From positions 248,001 through 312,000 of the forward strand of contig JAHGAU010000038.1 of NCBI GenBank assembly GCA_019925105.1: a stretch of DNA of 64,000 nucleotides. The letters are read 5' to 3'. A program made the position numbers and the translations under genes. Positions within the stretch are counted from its first letter, which is position 1. Every line of letters starts with the position of its first letter. Below, in pieces: positions 48,078-59,280 of the stretch. The notes below the pieces were generated by a model. That model saw only the letters and a list, made by a program, of their open reading frames with translations, ran no database searches and was not told where the DNA came from. Origin of the DNA: Niebla homalea. Its lineage: Eukaryota; Ascomycota; Lecanoromycetes; Lecanorales; Ramalinaceae.

Positions 48078-49217
48078 TCAAGGGCGCAGCAAATGGGAAA
48101 TGCTCACCCCAGATGGGACCCTGTTTTGAGCAAAAGGGTGTACATGAAACACTCGGGAGTTGATATGCAGGGTAGCAATAGGAGAATCGATGATCATGTA
48201 ATCTCCCTCGTCGTCCGAAGGAGGCGACACACGTGTGATCACCACAGCGACGTGCATCTGAAAATATCCTGAAGCAGTGATGACTCCCGGAGCAAAGAAG
48301 AACAACCATCTCACACCTCCTTCTGGGCTGAGTTGTTCAACACCAGGCGCCGGGATGGTCGGCATGACCGTCTCAGTTCCACCACCCACCGTTGGCGTTT
48401 GGCCGTCGGTAGTCACAAGGGTACCGATGGCATGGAAGTTTTCAGAGCTTTCGTCGTTCTGTGGCGGCCGAGACGGGACACCCTGCTCCGTGATCTGAAG
48501 ACTGACAATGAAGGCAGCCATTTCGCTATCGGTACGGACCTCTCGTGGTGGCTGTCTCTCAAACGCCACGACGTATTGGATGTTCGACTCTGGGCTGTCG
48601 GTGGATTCTTCTTCACTGATGATGGAGTGCATGGTTACGTCAGTGTCGTCCAGTGCCGCCTCCGGGGATGCTTCCTCGGGTGGTGAAGCACTGTCCGCCA
48701 GTACGGGCGGACTGCGAAGAATATCTCCCACTGGTAGATCACTGTTCGCTGGAACAGGTGGGCTACTGCCAATTTCTCCCACTGATGGGTCACTGCTGAT
48801 TGCTTCCACGGAGTCACTGCTGGTTGCCTCCACAGAGTCACTGCTGGTTGCCTCCACAGAGTCACTGCTGAGTGCCTCCACAGGGTCACTGCTTGCCTGT
48901 CTTGGTGGATCACCGCTTTTTGTCATAAGCGGATTATTGCTTGTTGAGGCGAGGAGGAGGGCGTCCATAGGTGGTTCTCCGGCCAGGCGTCGAGATCGTC
49001 TCCGGTCATCTATGTTAGCCACTACTCTTTCAGTCGGAGAACTGCCTCCGTTGCCTGCTCTGCCGGACTGGTTTGCACTTTGAGATTGGCCTGAGCGAGG
49101 ATCGATTGACATGGCCGATGATGGCGGTAAAGGGGGTGTGCTGACATCTGGTGTTACAGGAGCAGGGCCATGACCTCTTCCGCCTCTCGGAGTGCGGCCG
49201 CCGCGTTCTCTTCTCAT
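48078..49217 (-). CDS. hypothetical protein with tandem SSDSVEAT repeats
   Basis: 379 codons from ATG 49217 (MRRERGGRTPRGGRG); a longer version of 429 residues from ATG 49367 is also open. Not recognised. It begins with an Arg/Gly-rich segment, continues with a Ser/Pro-rich low-complexity region, and has a 10-residue repeat (SSDSVEAT-like) in about three to four copies, encoded by a 30 bp tandem repeat at about 48789-48892. The C-terminal ~140 residues look folded: QYVVAFERQ, EMAAFIVSLQI, a Gly/Pro loop, GGVRWLFFFAPGV, YFQMHVAVVITRV, and a last Val/His-rich strand. The alternation suggests a beta-rich domain of unknown type. No targeting signal seen. Confidence 0.5.
   Translation of the reverse strand: MRRERGGRTPRGGRGHGPAPVTPDVSTPPLPPSSAMSIDPRSGQSQSANQSGRAGNGGSSPTERVVANIDDRRRSRRLAGEPPMDALLLASTSNNPLMTKSGDPPRQASSDPVEALSSDSVEATSSDSVEATSSDSVEAISSDPSVGEIGSSPPVPANSDLPVGDILRSPPVLADSASPPEEASPEAALDDTDVTMHSIISEEESTDSPESNIQYVVAFERQPPREVRTDSEMAAFIVSLQITEQGVPSRPPQNDESSENFHAIGTLVTTDGQTPTVGGGTETVMPTIPAPGVEQLSPEGGVRWLFFFAPGVITASGYFQMHVAVVITRVSPPSDDEGDYMIIDSPIATLHINSRVFHVHPFAQNRVPSGVSISHLLRP
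48789..48892. repeat. 30 bp in-frame tandem repeat
   Basis: Successive units share TCCACAGAGTCACTGCTG with small differences, period 30 bp, about three and a half copies. Being a multiple of three, it gives a 10-residue protein repeat (SSDSVEAT) in the gene on the minus strand. Confidence 0.8.
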
Positions 49218-51554
49218 GTGTTCGAAAGAGTGTGGATGGGAATAATGCTGCTTGGCCTCTAAGCTAGACTTGATAAAGAGTGTTTTGAGTATTGATGCTC
49301 TCGTCGATGATAAGAAAGGCTTACAAAGGGTTTCAGCCCATCGAGGATCAATTCCATTGTCGCTCATGCGGCAATGTCTTGTCGAATGTGGAAGCAACGA
49401 CCGTCTCAAGAAATTGCAAATCTTCTACAGCATATGGGAAATGGTACAAAATAGGGGTCACGGTCGCGATAAGCCTATGGTCAAACAAAAACACCGCGCA
49501 TACAGCATGAGGTGATGATAACATGAAGCCATCGCCGTCCTTCAGCATGAAACCCGGCTCCTCAACGCGGACCCCCCCAACCTCAAGATCCCTCTCTCAT
49601 TCAGCAGAATACCGAGCCAAGAGTGTCAATATTGCATGGGGAATGGTAAGATCGATGTGTTCGACATTGAAGACGCTCTATGATATCAGGGGGCTTTGTC
49701 TAAATGTTGTCTAAATTCCCATATACAAGTCCGATCCAGGCCGCTACCATTCAAGATGCAGTGGAAACGCCTCGTAGTACGGCAGGTACGTCTCGCAACG
49801 GAACGTGCTCGAGCGCCAGATGAGTCCACACCAACTCCCAACGCGCCATTGCTAAGTTCACAAGCACGGTGCTCCCTCAACAGGAGCGGCGTCAGCAATG
49901 CCTCTGCCAATATGATGCCCCACAGTACTACGAAAATGGCCTTAGATGGCCTTTTGCCATGCATCAGCTGCGATCGTGGGCCAATGTAGCTACCTGATGC
50001 TTCCTCAAAGACACATCTCAGCATCGCGGGGATCTCATTGGCGGAAGTCAGGAGTAGACCAACCTCAGGATGACCAGCGTTGCCATCACCTTTCCAACTT
50101 TTCATGATCACGGTCTGGCCCATTTCCTAAGCGCATCTCCAAAGAAGCGCCTTTTTCCACCGTTCTGGTATGGCTCCAAAGCTTTTGCGCCTTGAGGATT
50201 TCTTCGGCTCAAGCTTGACTGCAATAGGAAAAAAAGTCGTTTAGTGATCTATTCTTGGAAACGCCAGCTGGGAAAAGCTGCTGTTGATGGCTTGATGAGG
50301 AAGATCTGGTCTTGGCAAAATAATCAGTGTGACAGTAGTGCAGGATTGAAGGTCTAATATTCGGCCAAACTCCAACGGTTATCTGATCCGTGTTGGTGGG
50401 TCAGCCTATACCATCCTGACAGGGATAGCATGGGGGTTAGCCTCCTTTGTTCGGTCAGATGAAGTCATACATGTCGGGTATGCCTTGCGGACTTACGCGA
50501 CACATACTCGAGGAGCCCATCAGCTCGGTCACCGTTGAGGACCATCGGCATTGGACCGTCACCATCGGGGATATGCTGGTATGCTCTGAAAGGACGACCT
50601 GGATATCTATTCGAAATCTCTGCGAAGACTAGCGATGAGGCAGGGTCGAGATGGCGCCGTTGTGGACCCAGGCATCCCTTGGTCGACCCCTCAATACGAG
50701 AAGTGCGGGATGCTGGGTCAGAGTCGTCATCACCTACGACGCTGAGACCTCGCTTGACAAGTTGAAGCTACTCGCGGAGCTCGACTGGCTTCCAGTGCAG
50801 CGCCGTCCGGTTCAACGACGACTCGTGCTTTGTATGTCTTTGGCTCGTCGAGAAGTGACCAATTTGTCATGAGAGCATTGTATCTCATCCTACGGATACA
50901 TCACCATGGGTGTACCATACGACGACAACACCAGGCATTAGCAACAATGGCAGCAAACCTACTGAAACAGCTGCTCCATTCTCATGACGCGTTAAAGAAG
51001 GTCCTTGGCTTTGAACAACCACGTCTGACATACAGCTCTCGCTGTACTACAATCATGCCATTTTCATTACAGTCATACCTCGCTGACAGCCTTTTTGTCT
51101 TGTCTGACTTGCCTACCAAGCCCATGCTGTCGCTCCTTCCCATCATGGATATCCCACTGTGGCCGGTGCCTTCCCTCCATTTCCGAACAGGTGCTTACAA
51201 TCTCTCTCTTCCTGGTCTTCTCGTTCTTCTCCGCGTTCTCCACGTCGAATCACCGTAACATCACTTGAGTCCACATCATCACAGCTCGCATTACATCAGC
51301 ATCGATTCAGCATCGAATTGTTTCTGGGTCCCAAAAGCACCGACCCTCAATCTCGCATCCTTATGGACTTGGACTATGCCGCGATTAGTATCATCAGCTT
51401 TATGGTCCTTGCCTGCCTTGGCGGTGTTGCCATTGTCTTCCGGTAATTCTGATCTCACAATACTTTCTCCATCGGCCCCGCCAGATTCTCTGCATGGGCT
51501 TTTCTCTTATCAATGATGCTAAATCAATGCTCTTTGACCAAACCAGTATCCGCA
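49218..51554. other. 2.3 kb stretch without a supported gene
   Basis: Two weak candidates only. A 145-codon open frame on the minus strand (49686-50123) has one hydrophobic segment (about residues 65-83) but no recognisable domain. A plus-strand ATG at 51363 opens 27 codons encoding a hydrophobic segment, which splicing (donor GTAATT at 51443, acceptor ending 51546) would extend to 40 codons ending at 51589, overlapping the start of the next gene. Neither is claimed as a gene. Confidence 0.35.
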
Positions 51555-53301
51555 ATGGACGTTCCAAGCAGCACTACACATTCCGATAGCCATCTCGAAG
51601 CGGCCCACCCCGCTGCGAAACGCTTCTGGTGGTCCTCGAATACTGATCTGAATGCTATACAACCGTGAGCTCATACTTTACCCAACTCAAATACCCGCGA
51701 GTGAAAGGTCAAGCTGACATGACAGACGCTCTCACAGCAACGGCCTCACCACCAAAAGCACAGTAATCATCATCGTCCTCGGCGGGGCCATCGCTTTGAC
51801 CCTTGTCTTTGGCTTCATTCTTTTAAGGTGTTCGCGCCATCGCCGTCGTCATCAGGGATTTCATCAGGGCAAGGCGAGGAGGCATACCCCGAATTTTGAA
51901 CTGCAAGCAGCCAAGAGGGGGGTTGTCAGGAGGCTTTCGCCAGCGACTTATGATGGCGTAGGTTCAGGTAACGCCGTCATCCTTAGAAACTGACTGGAGT
52001 ACGTGATTGACCTTGGTCGTGCTTTAGACATGCAGACGGCGCTTGACAGACAGTCCATTGAAGCTTTTAGAAAGGCCATGGATAGCACTGCCGCTCCCCG
52101 TCGGCTCAGTAGAACAACAGGGTTTGAGAGCGGACCGAATAGCAGTCCCCACGAGAGTGATGCCGATGGAGCATCAATCATACCAGGAGTTTTCAGCACA
52201 ACGACAAGACGGCTCACTGCCATCCAAAAAGGCAAAGGCAAGATGCAATCCCAGCCTGCAATGGACTACCCTCCTGCACTGGACGGCACCTCGGACGCTC
52301 AACTCGTGGAGGAGCTCAACGATGCCATCGCCGCCAGTGCTGCTCTCAAACAAGCCACCCTAGAAAGTACGAGCCTCAGTCCTCAAGATGAAGAGACCAG
52401 CGCTTCCGACTCCGCCGAACCTCAGGGTCAACTCCAACATTTAGCCACCGCGAATAAGCAAGCCTCCCACGAAGCCAGACACTTCAGCTTTACCACCAAA
52501 GCCAAGGACGAGCGTCTTGATGTCGTTGCTCTTGCTCCTCCAGTGGAGGCAAGCGAAAGGCAGAGGTTGAGCAGTGGATATGAAGCCGAGGATGAGGGGC
52601 TGGATACTGCGACGTTGGATGGTGGGACTGGGGGATCCATCAGCACAGGATCTCGTCTGTCGAGCTCAACGTCCTCGGTGTCCGAAGGGGGGTGGAGACA
52701 TGTGGATGAAGAGCTCCATGTGCCGCAATTGGGGAAGAGGGGAAGTCAGGTCAGTGTGCGAGGTGGCCACGTGGAGCCACGTCCGGAGATCACACCGATG
52801 GGGAAATTTGGGCAGGGTGGTCCGAAGTGGAAGAGTGGTGTGAGCTCGACGCCGCAGTTGGACGACGTGGTCAAAGAGCCAGCTCATGGGATGCCCCGGC
52901 GGAGGCTGAGGAAGAAGAAGGGGAGTGTGGGCGAGATGTGTCGCCGGAAGCACCTTAAGCATGGTGTCAAGGAATACGAAGGGGGTGGTGAATTATCCGT
53001 CCCCCGCAAACGACCCTTCTCCCAGCGAGGGAGCAGGGAAGGCGATGAGATTGAGGCTGGTGAGGCAAGAGGCAAATGGGTGGAAGATGAGTGGGGACAG
53101 CATTACTGGGTCGAGGACGAGATGGCGATGAGGAGATCTAGGGACCTGGCGGGCACAGAGGATTCGGGCTATATGTCCAGGGGAAAGGAAGAGGATGAAG
53201 GGGATGAGGCGAAGTGGGAAGATGCGAGGGAAGTGTTCACGTTGGATGATTTGCCGAGTGCGCAGTTTCAGGTGGGGAGTTTGAGGGAAAGGGGGTTGTG
53301 A
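51555..53301 (+). CDS. single-pass membrane protein of unknown function
   Basis: Three exons: 51555-51664, 51726-51967 and 52028-53301, with 61 and 60 bp introns; 541 residues. Frame and splice ends agree at both joints. A short N-terminal region (about 43 residues, no signal peptide) precedes one transmembrane helix, TVIIIVLGGAIALTLVFGFI (about 46-65), followed at once by a basic cluster (RCSRHRRRH), so the long C-terminal part is predicted cytosolic. It is Ser/Glu/Arg-rich, with a conserved-looking helical segment early (DMQTALDRQSIEAFRKAMDS) and a Trp-rich stretch near the end (WVEDEWGQHYWVEDE). No known domain identified. The gene ends about 40 bp before the start of the repeat array, which makes it the last gene before the repeat-rich block. 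Confidence 0.7.
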
Positions 53302-53344
53302 GAGAGATCGGAGGTCTTGAAAGGGAGGGTTGGTTATTGGAGGC

Positions 53345-54763
53345 AGAGGAGGGGAATCTGTGTCCTGAGAATCAGCGTATTAAGCGTCAAGTCGATCATT
53401 ATTCTCGATAGGAATGAAACTTTTGATAATGATTCTGGGACCTCCCCGTAGGTGGTCGCCTGCTGATGATTGAGGAGAATGATGGGTAGGAGACGAGAGG
53501 TGATAATACTGGAATTTCCCCTTAGTGATCGCCTTCCTCTAATGAGTGAAGGAGAAGGACAAATAAGAGACGGGAGGTCTCAAAGGGGAGACGTTGGAGG
53601 TAAAAGGGGGAATCTTTTGTTCTGGGAGATAACGTATTAAGCTTTAAATCAATTATTACTCTTAATAGGAATGACTTAAATAATGAGTCTGGAATCTCCC
53701 CTCGGTAATCGCCTTCTTCTGATGAATATAGGGAATGATGGGTAGGAAACGTGAGATGATGATACTGGATCTTCCCGTGCATAACAGCCTTCCGATGATT
53801 GAGGAGAATAATACGTAGGAAACGTGAGGTAACAATACTCCATCTTCTCGTGGATGATCGCCTGCTTATGATTGAGGAGAATGATAAGTAGGAAATGTGA
53901 GATGATGATACTGGATTTTCCCGTCGGTAATCGCCTTTTTCTGATGACTGAGGAGGATGATGGGTAGGGGATGGGGGGTCTTAAAGAGGGGAAAGGATCG
54001 GAGCTAGAAGGGGAAATCTGTATCCTGGGAAATAGTATATTAGACGTTAAAGTCAATTATTACTCTCGATAGGAATGATTTCAATGATGATTCCTGATTT
54101 TCTCGTATATAGTAACCTTCTGGATGACTGAGGAGGAGTATGGGTAGGAGACGAGAGATAATGATACTCAATCTTCCCGCCGGTAATCGGCTGATTTTAA
54201 TTACTGAAGGAGAATGATGGGTAGGAAACGTAAGATGATCATATTGGACTTTCCACTGAGTAATCGCCTTCTTTTAATGATTAATGAGAAGGATAGGTAG
54301 GAGACGGGAGGTCTTGAAGTAGGTGAGGGTATTGGAGGCAGAGGGGGAATCTGTGTCCTGGGAAATAGTATATTAAACGTTAAAGTCAATTATTATTCTT
54401 AATAGGAATGATTTCAATAATGATTCTGGAACCTCTCTGTTGTTAATTGTTTTTTAATGACTGAAAGGGATGAGAAGTAGTAACCGTAAGATGATAATAT
54501 TCAATTTTCCTTTAATTAATTGCCTTCTTTTAATGATTAACAAGAAGGATAGGTAAGAGACGAGAGGTAATAATACTCGATCTTCCCGTGGGTAATCGTC
54601 TTCTTTTAATAAGTAAGGAGAAGCATAAGTAAGAGACGAGAGGGTTTAAAGGGGGGGGGAGTATATTGGAAGTAATCTTAAAAAACAGTAAATTAAGCTT
54701 TAAGTCGGTTATTACATTTAATAAGAATGAATTTAATAATGATTCTGGAATTTCTCCGTAAGT
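53345..54763. repeat. left arm of a composite minisatellite array
   Basis: Two unit types interleave. A short unit of about 70 bp contains GGTAATCGCCTTCTTNTGATGA then GAGAATGATGGGTAGGA and AGATGATGATACTGGA. A longer block of about 150 bp contains GGAGGCAGAGGGGGAATCTG, a TGTCCTGGGAAATA-like stretch and AATTATTACTCTNRATAGGAATGA. Copies differ by many substitutions. Copies nearer to the retrotransposon (54480-54763) are more AT-rich. The array is interrupted at 54763 by the LTR element and resumes at 62424. No coding frame is credible. Confidence 0.8.
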
Positions 54764-54768
54764 AATCG
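54764..54768 (+). repeat. left target-site duplication (AATCG)
   Basis: AATCG immediately before the 5' LTR. The same five bases follow the 3' LTR at 62419-62423, and in neighbouring unbroken repeat copies AATCG appears once at this place (GGTAATCGCC). Confidence 0.85.
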
Positions 54769-55101
54769 TGTTAGCAGCTAGCGCCATCTCTGCGCCGGCG
54801 CTATAATAATACGCTATACTGCTGCGCCAAGGTAGGCCGTTAGGACTTGGTAAAGGGCCTTAATAACGGCCTTGGTATACGTTATTTATAAGCCGTAGCT
54901 TAATAAGCATAAAGTAGGGTAATTATTATTTTTACCTTAAGTAAAGATTATACTTTAATTCTTTTTAAGTTCTTTAAGAATTAATTTTATTATTAATTTA
55001 TTTATTAAAATAATACTTAAATATTTAAACCGTAACGTTACGTTTTTTATATTTATTTTTATTAATTTTACCGGCGTACCGTTAATAAAATTAATTTAAT
55101 A
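54769..55101 (+). repeat. 5' LTR, 333 bp
   Basis: Begins TGTTAGCAGC and aligns without indels to the 3' LTR. Its outer (left) edge is the least RIP-damaged part of the element and keeps GC-rich sequence (GCGCCGGCG); the inner part is AT-rich. Confidence 0.88.
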
Positions 55102-56999
55102 TTTTAATTCTTTTTCTTTATTAAAGAAAAAACTTAACGTTACCGTTATAATAAATACTTAATTAACTTAATAAACCTTAAAATAAAAAAACGATATTTA
55201 TTTTTTAATTAAGAACCTTTTTATTATAATTAAATAAACTAAAGCGGCGGAATATTACCGTAATATTACGGCTTAATAAGTTTAATTCTTAAAATTATAA
55301 TTTAAAATTAATTAACTTAAAATTAAAAATTATATTTATTAAAAGTATATATCCAGCTATATTAATACGTAATATAAAGGTTTACGCTTTAAAACTTTCT
55401 TTTACGTTAACCCTATTATAAAGCTTTATATTAATAACGTATTATTAATAACTTTTATTCTGCCCCGTAAGGATAAGTTTTTTTATCCGGAAAAACTTAA
55501 GTTATATTAAAATAAGTTTAAGGATAAGTATTAAACGTAATTTATTAACTTAAAAAAATAATTTATACTTTATCTTAAGTACTTCTTTATTAAAAGAAAA
55601 AAGGTAATTTTTTATTTAAAGTCTATTTTTATAAAACCTTTAACTTATTAAATAAAAAAATTAATAAAATAAGTTATTAAAAACTTAAAAATAAATTTTT
55701 AAACTTAATAATTAATCCGGAAAACCGTTAGCTTACTTATTATAAATAAGTTAAGGATATTAAGTAATGTTTTAATTAAAAAATAACGTAATTTTATAAT
55801 ACTTTAAAAATTATAAAAAAGGACTTATTATTATTATTAAATAAATTTTATATTTATATATTCTTTATAAAGTTCTTATTAAAGCTTAAAATTAAAATCC
55901 TTATAATTAATAAAATATTAAAAACTTAAAATAATATCGTAACGGCGGTAATTATATAAAAGAATAATTTAAAACGTATTATTAATAATAATCAGAAAGT
56001 TAATAAGAATAAATCCTTTAAAAATAGGGTATTTAAACCTAATTCCGACGGCTTAAAGCCGGCGTATACCTTTATTAAAATTAATTTTTACGGTTAAAAA
56101 CGTAAAACTATACTTAAAAACTCCGATATTACCCTTAAAGTAAATAAGAACGTTAAATATTATATATATTACGGAAAGGGTTATTATATATTTAATTATT
56201 TTATTATCTTATAAAATAAGGTTTTAATAATAAATATAAAATTTTATAAAAAAAATAATACGTTAAAAAACAATAAAGCTCCGGTAACGCTTTAAAGTTA
56301 AAGTTAATAAAGAAATAATTAAAAGTATATCCGGTTTTTATTATTAAGGGTTAAATAAGTTTTTAAAATAATCCTTAATTATTAAATATATTAATTAATA
56401 TTAAAGCTTAAGTAAATTTAATTTTATAAATATATATAATTTAATAAAACTTATAATTAATTTCCGCCGTTTTATTATAAACGGTTTTTCTTAATAATAA
56501 ATAAATCTTTTATTATAATATTTATTAATTATAATATTATTTAATTAATAATTAAGGATAATAAAAGTAATATAAAATATTCTTTTACGTTATTAATTAA
56601 AAAGGTTTAAACGTAATTTTTAATTTATTAATTTTATACGTTTTATAAATAATAATTAATCCGGCGACGGATAAATAACGCTTTAAAATTAATTTTTATA
56701 AGTTATAAATTAATAATATTTATAACTTTAATTAAAGTTTAACGGAAATTAATAAAATCTTTATAATTATTTACGTTAACGTAATAATGGAACGCTTAAA
56801 AATATTATAAATTTTTTAAAGTAATTTAATATATATAAATATTATAAAAGATTCTATAAATTAAAACGTTTTAAAAGAGTTAAACGAATATATAAATATC
56901 TTTTTTAATAATATAATTAATATTTTACTTAAACTAAAATAAAGGGACTATATTATTAACTTAAATAATAAAGAATTATTATATAATCCCTTATATAAT

Positions 57000-57660
57000 C
57001 TATCTCGGGTAAAGTTAACGGAGCTCCGGTAATATCTTAAGGATATTATAACTTAAAGTTGGATTTATTATTTAATATTACCCGTAAACGCCTTAATCCT
57101 TTTTATATTTAAGAAGGATAATAACCTTTATTTTTATATTAATTACCGTAAGTTAAATACGGTTATAATTAAAAATTAATATTTATTACCTTTAATTATT
57201 AAAACCCTTAATCGGTTAAATAACTTTAAACGGTTTATTAAGTTAAACCTTAAAGATATTTATTATTAATTACGGATTAAGTCCGGCGATAAGTAAAAAA
57301 CGGCGTTTTATATACGTTACGGTTACTTTAAGTATTTTATTATATTATTTAAATTAATTAATATTCCGGCGATTTTTTAAGCTTATATTAATTATGCTTT
57401 TATTAATTTTATTAATATAATTTATATAGTTTACTTAAATAATATTTTAATATTTAATAAGAATCCGGCGGATTATTAATATTATATTTAATAAGTTTTT
57501 AAGTAACTTTATTAATTTTAATTTTACGTTAACCTTAAAAAGTATTAATTTAATATTATTTAAATAAAGTTCTTAAAGTTTATTATTTCTATTAAAGGGA
57601 TTTAAATAAATTAAGAATATATTTAAACTATTAAAGATTAACTTACCTTAAAAACTTATT
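57000..57660 (+). pseudogene. reverse transcriptase remnant
   Basis: Translated with stops, the stretch keeps Ty3/Gypsy RT landmarks: PLYNLS at about 56985-57005, LFIFKKDNNLYFYINYRKLN at about 57100-57160, a KTAFYIRYGYFKYFI-like segment near 57300, and YLNNILIF near 57430. RIP has turned codons for Asp and Gly into Asn and Lys and created many stops. Confidence 0.75.
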
Positions 57661-57664
57661 AAAA

Positions 57665-58150
57665 AATATAAATTTTTTTAGGCTTTATAAATTTTTATCG
57701 TTATTTTATTTATTTTATTTAAGGATAATTAAGCTTTTAATTAATTTATTTAAGGGTAATAAGGAAAGGAAGAAGGTTAACCCGTTAAAGTGGAATAATA
57801 CGGCTAATATAACGTTCCGCCAACTCCGTAAAATATTTATTAATACGTTATTATTCTATTATTTTAATTTAAAACGGAAAATATAAATAAAAACCGATAT
57901 ATTTAATTTTATTATCGTAAATATCTTATTTTAATAATTTAAGGAAAATTATTAATACTTAATTATATATTAATTTAAAAAAATAATCTTTATTAAATAA
58001 AATTATAAAACGTATAATTAAGAACTCTTTATTATTATTATAGCGTTTAAATAATAATAATATTATTTAAAAAAGAGCTTTAAAGTTATTTAAATATAAA
58101 TAAATTATAATAACTTTTAAAAATTTATAAAGTAATTAGTATTAAGCTTA
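57665..58150 (+). pseudogene. RNase H-region remnant
   Basis: After RT, a FL-AL-IFIVILF stretch (57665-57735) fits the FLGFANFYRRFI linker, and KWNNTANITFRQLRKIFIN at about 57795-57850 fits the start of the Ty3/Gypsy RNase H-type segment. Broken by stops. Confidence 0.55.
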
Positions 58151-58639
58151 CGTTAAATTAAATAAGCTTTAAAACTTATTAATTATAACTTTAAAGTATT
58201 TTATCATTAAAATAAAATACACTTTATTAATCTTTTATTAAAACGTTTAAATTATAATGGAATCTTATTTTTTAATATTATTTTATTATTTATTTTATAG
58301 AATAAGTTTATACTTTAATCCGATAAATTAATAAAACGTTAACGGATAACGGTTATTAATTATTAATTATTATTTATTTTAAAAGGTATTTAAATTATTA
58401 TCCCGTAAAAAGAGATTTAATAATTACTTAAAGGGCTTTATAAGGAATTTAGGCCGATTAAGTTATTCATTAAGGATTTATAGGTTAACAATATATTTAT
58501 ATATAAAATTAAGGATAATAATATAATATTAATATATTTTTATTAAAATTATAATAATGCTTAAAAATTCAATCTTAATAACCTTATTACTTATAAGGGC
58601 CGTATATACGTTCTTTAGGATAAAGCGGTTAAAAAAAAA

Positions 58640-59280
58640 AAGCTAATTAATAAGTATTATAATAACCCGTTAACGGGCCACTTTAAAGCCAAAAAGACTT
58701 ATAAACTCCTAATCCGTAAATATTATTAAAATAACTTAAAGGCTTAAATTAATAATTATATTAAAACGTATAATATTTATTAAAGGATTAAAGTACCGTA
58801 TTACCGTTTTTACGGCGAGTTTATTTTACTCTTTTAACCGGCCGTACCTTAAAAAGAACTTAATATAAACTTTATTATTGGTTTATTTATAAGTAAAGTT
58901 AAAAGTAACGTCTATAATTTAATTTTAATAATCGTAAATAAGTATATAAAGATATATAAATACCTTTCCGTTACGAAATAAATTAATACCGTTATATTAA
59001 CGGATTTTTTTCTTTAAAGAAATTATATTATGTTATAATATATTAATTAAAATTATAATTAATTAAAGGTTTTTATTTATTAATAAATTCTGGGGTTTAA
59101 TATATTATTACGTAAAGATAAAACGTAAATTAGGTATTACTTTTTACTCATAAATAAATAATTAAATAAAACGTTAAAATTAAGGCTTTAAATAATATTT
59201 AAGGACCTTTATTAACTCCAAATAAGTAAATTAAGTAAAATTATTCTTTTTAACCGAATTTATTTATATAAATTCAGAAT
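58640..59280 (+). pseudogene. integrase remnant
   Basis: A stretch reading as NNPLTGHFKAKKTYKLLIRKYY (58660-58725) fits the HHCC domain of Ty3/Gypsy integrases, and a YGEF then PWKELNINFIIGL-like segment (58815-58880) fits the entry into the catalytic core. The core continues with VNKYIK, then stops from RIP. No functional protein is possible. Confidence 0.65.

Noticed and set aside
49686..50123. 145-codon minus-strand frame with one hydrophobic segment
   Set aside because: No family resemblance, no neighbour-related context, and the surrounding 2 kb is littered with similar frames. Kept only as a note.
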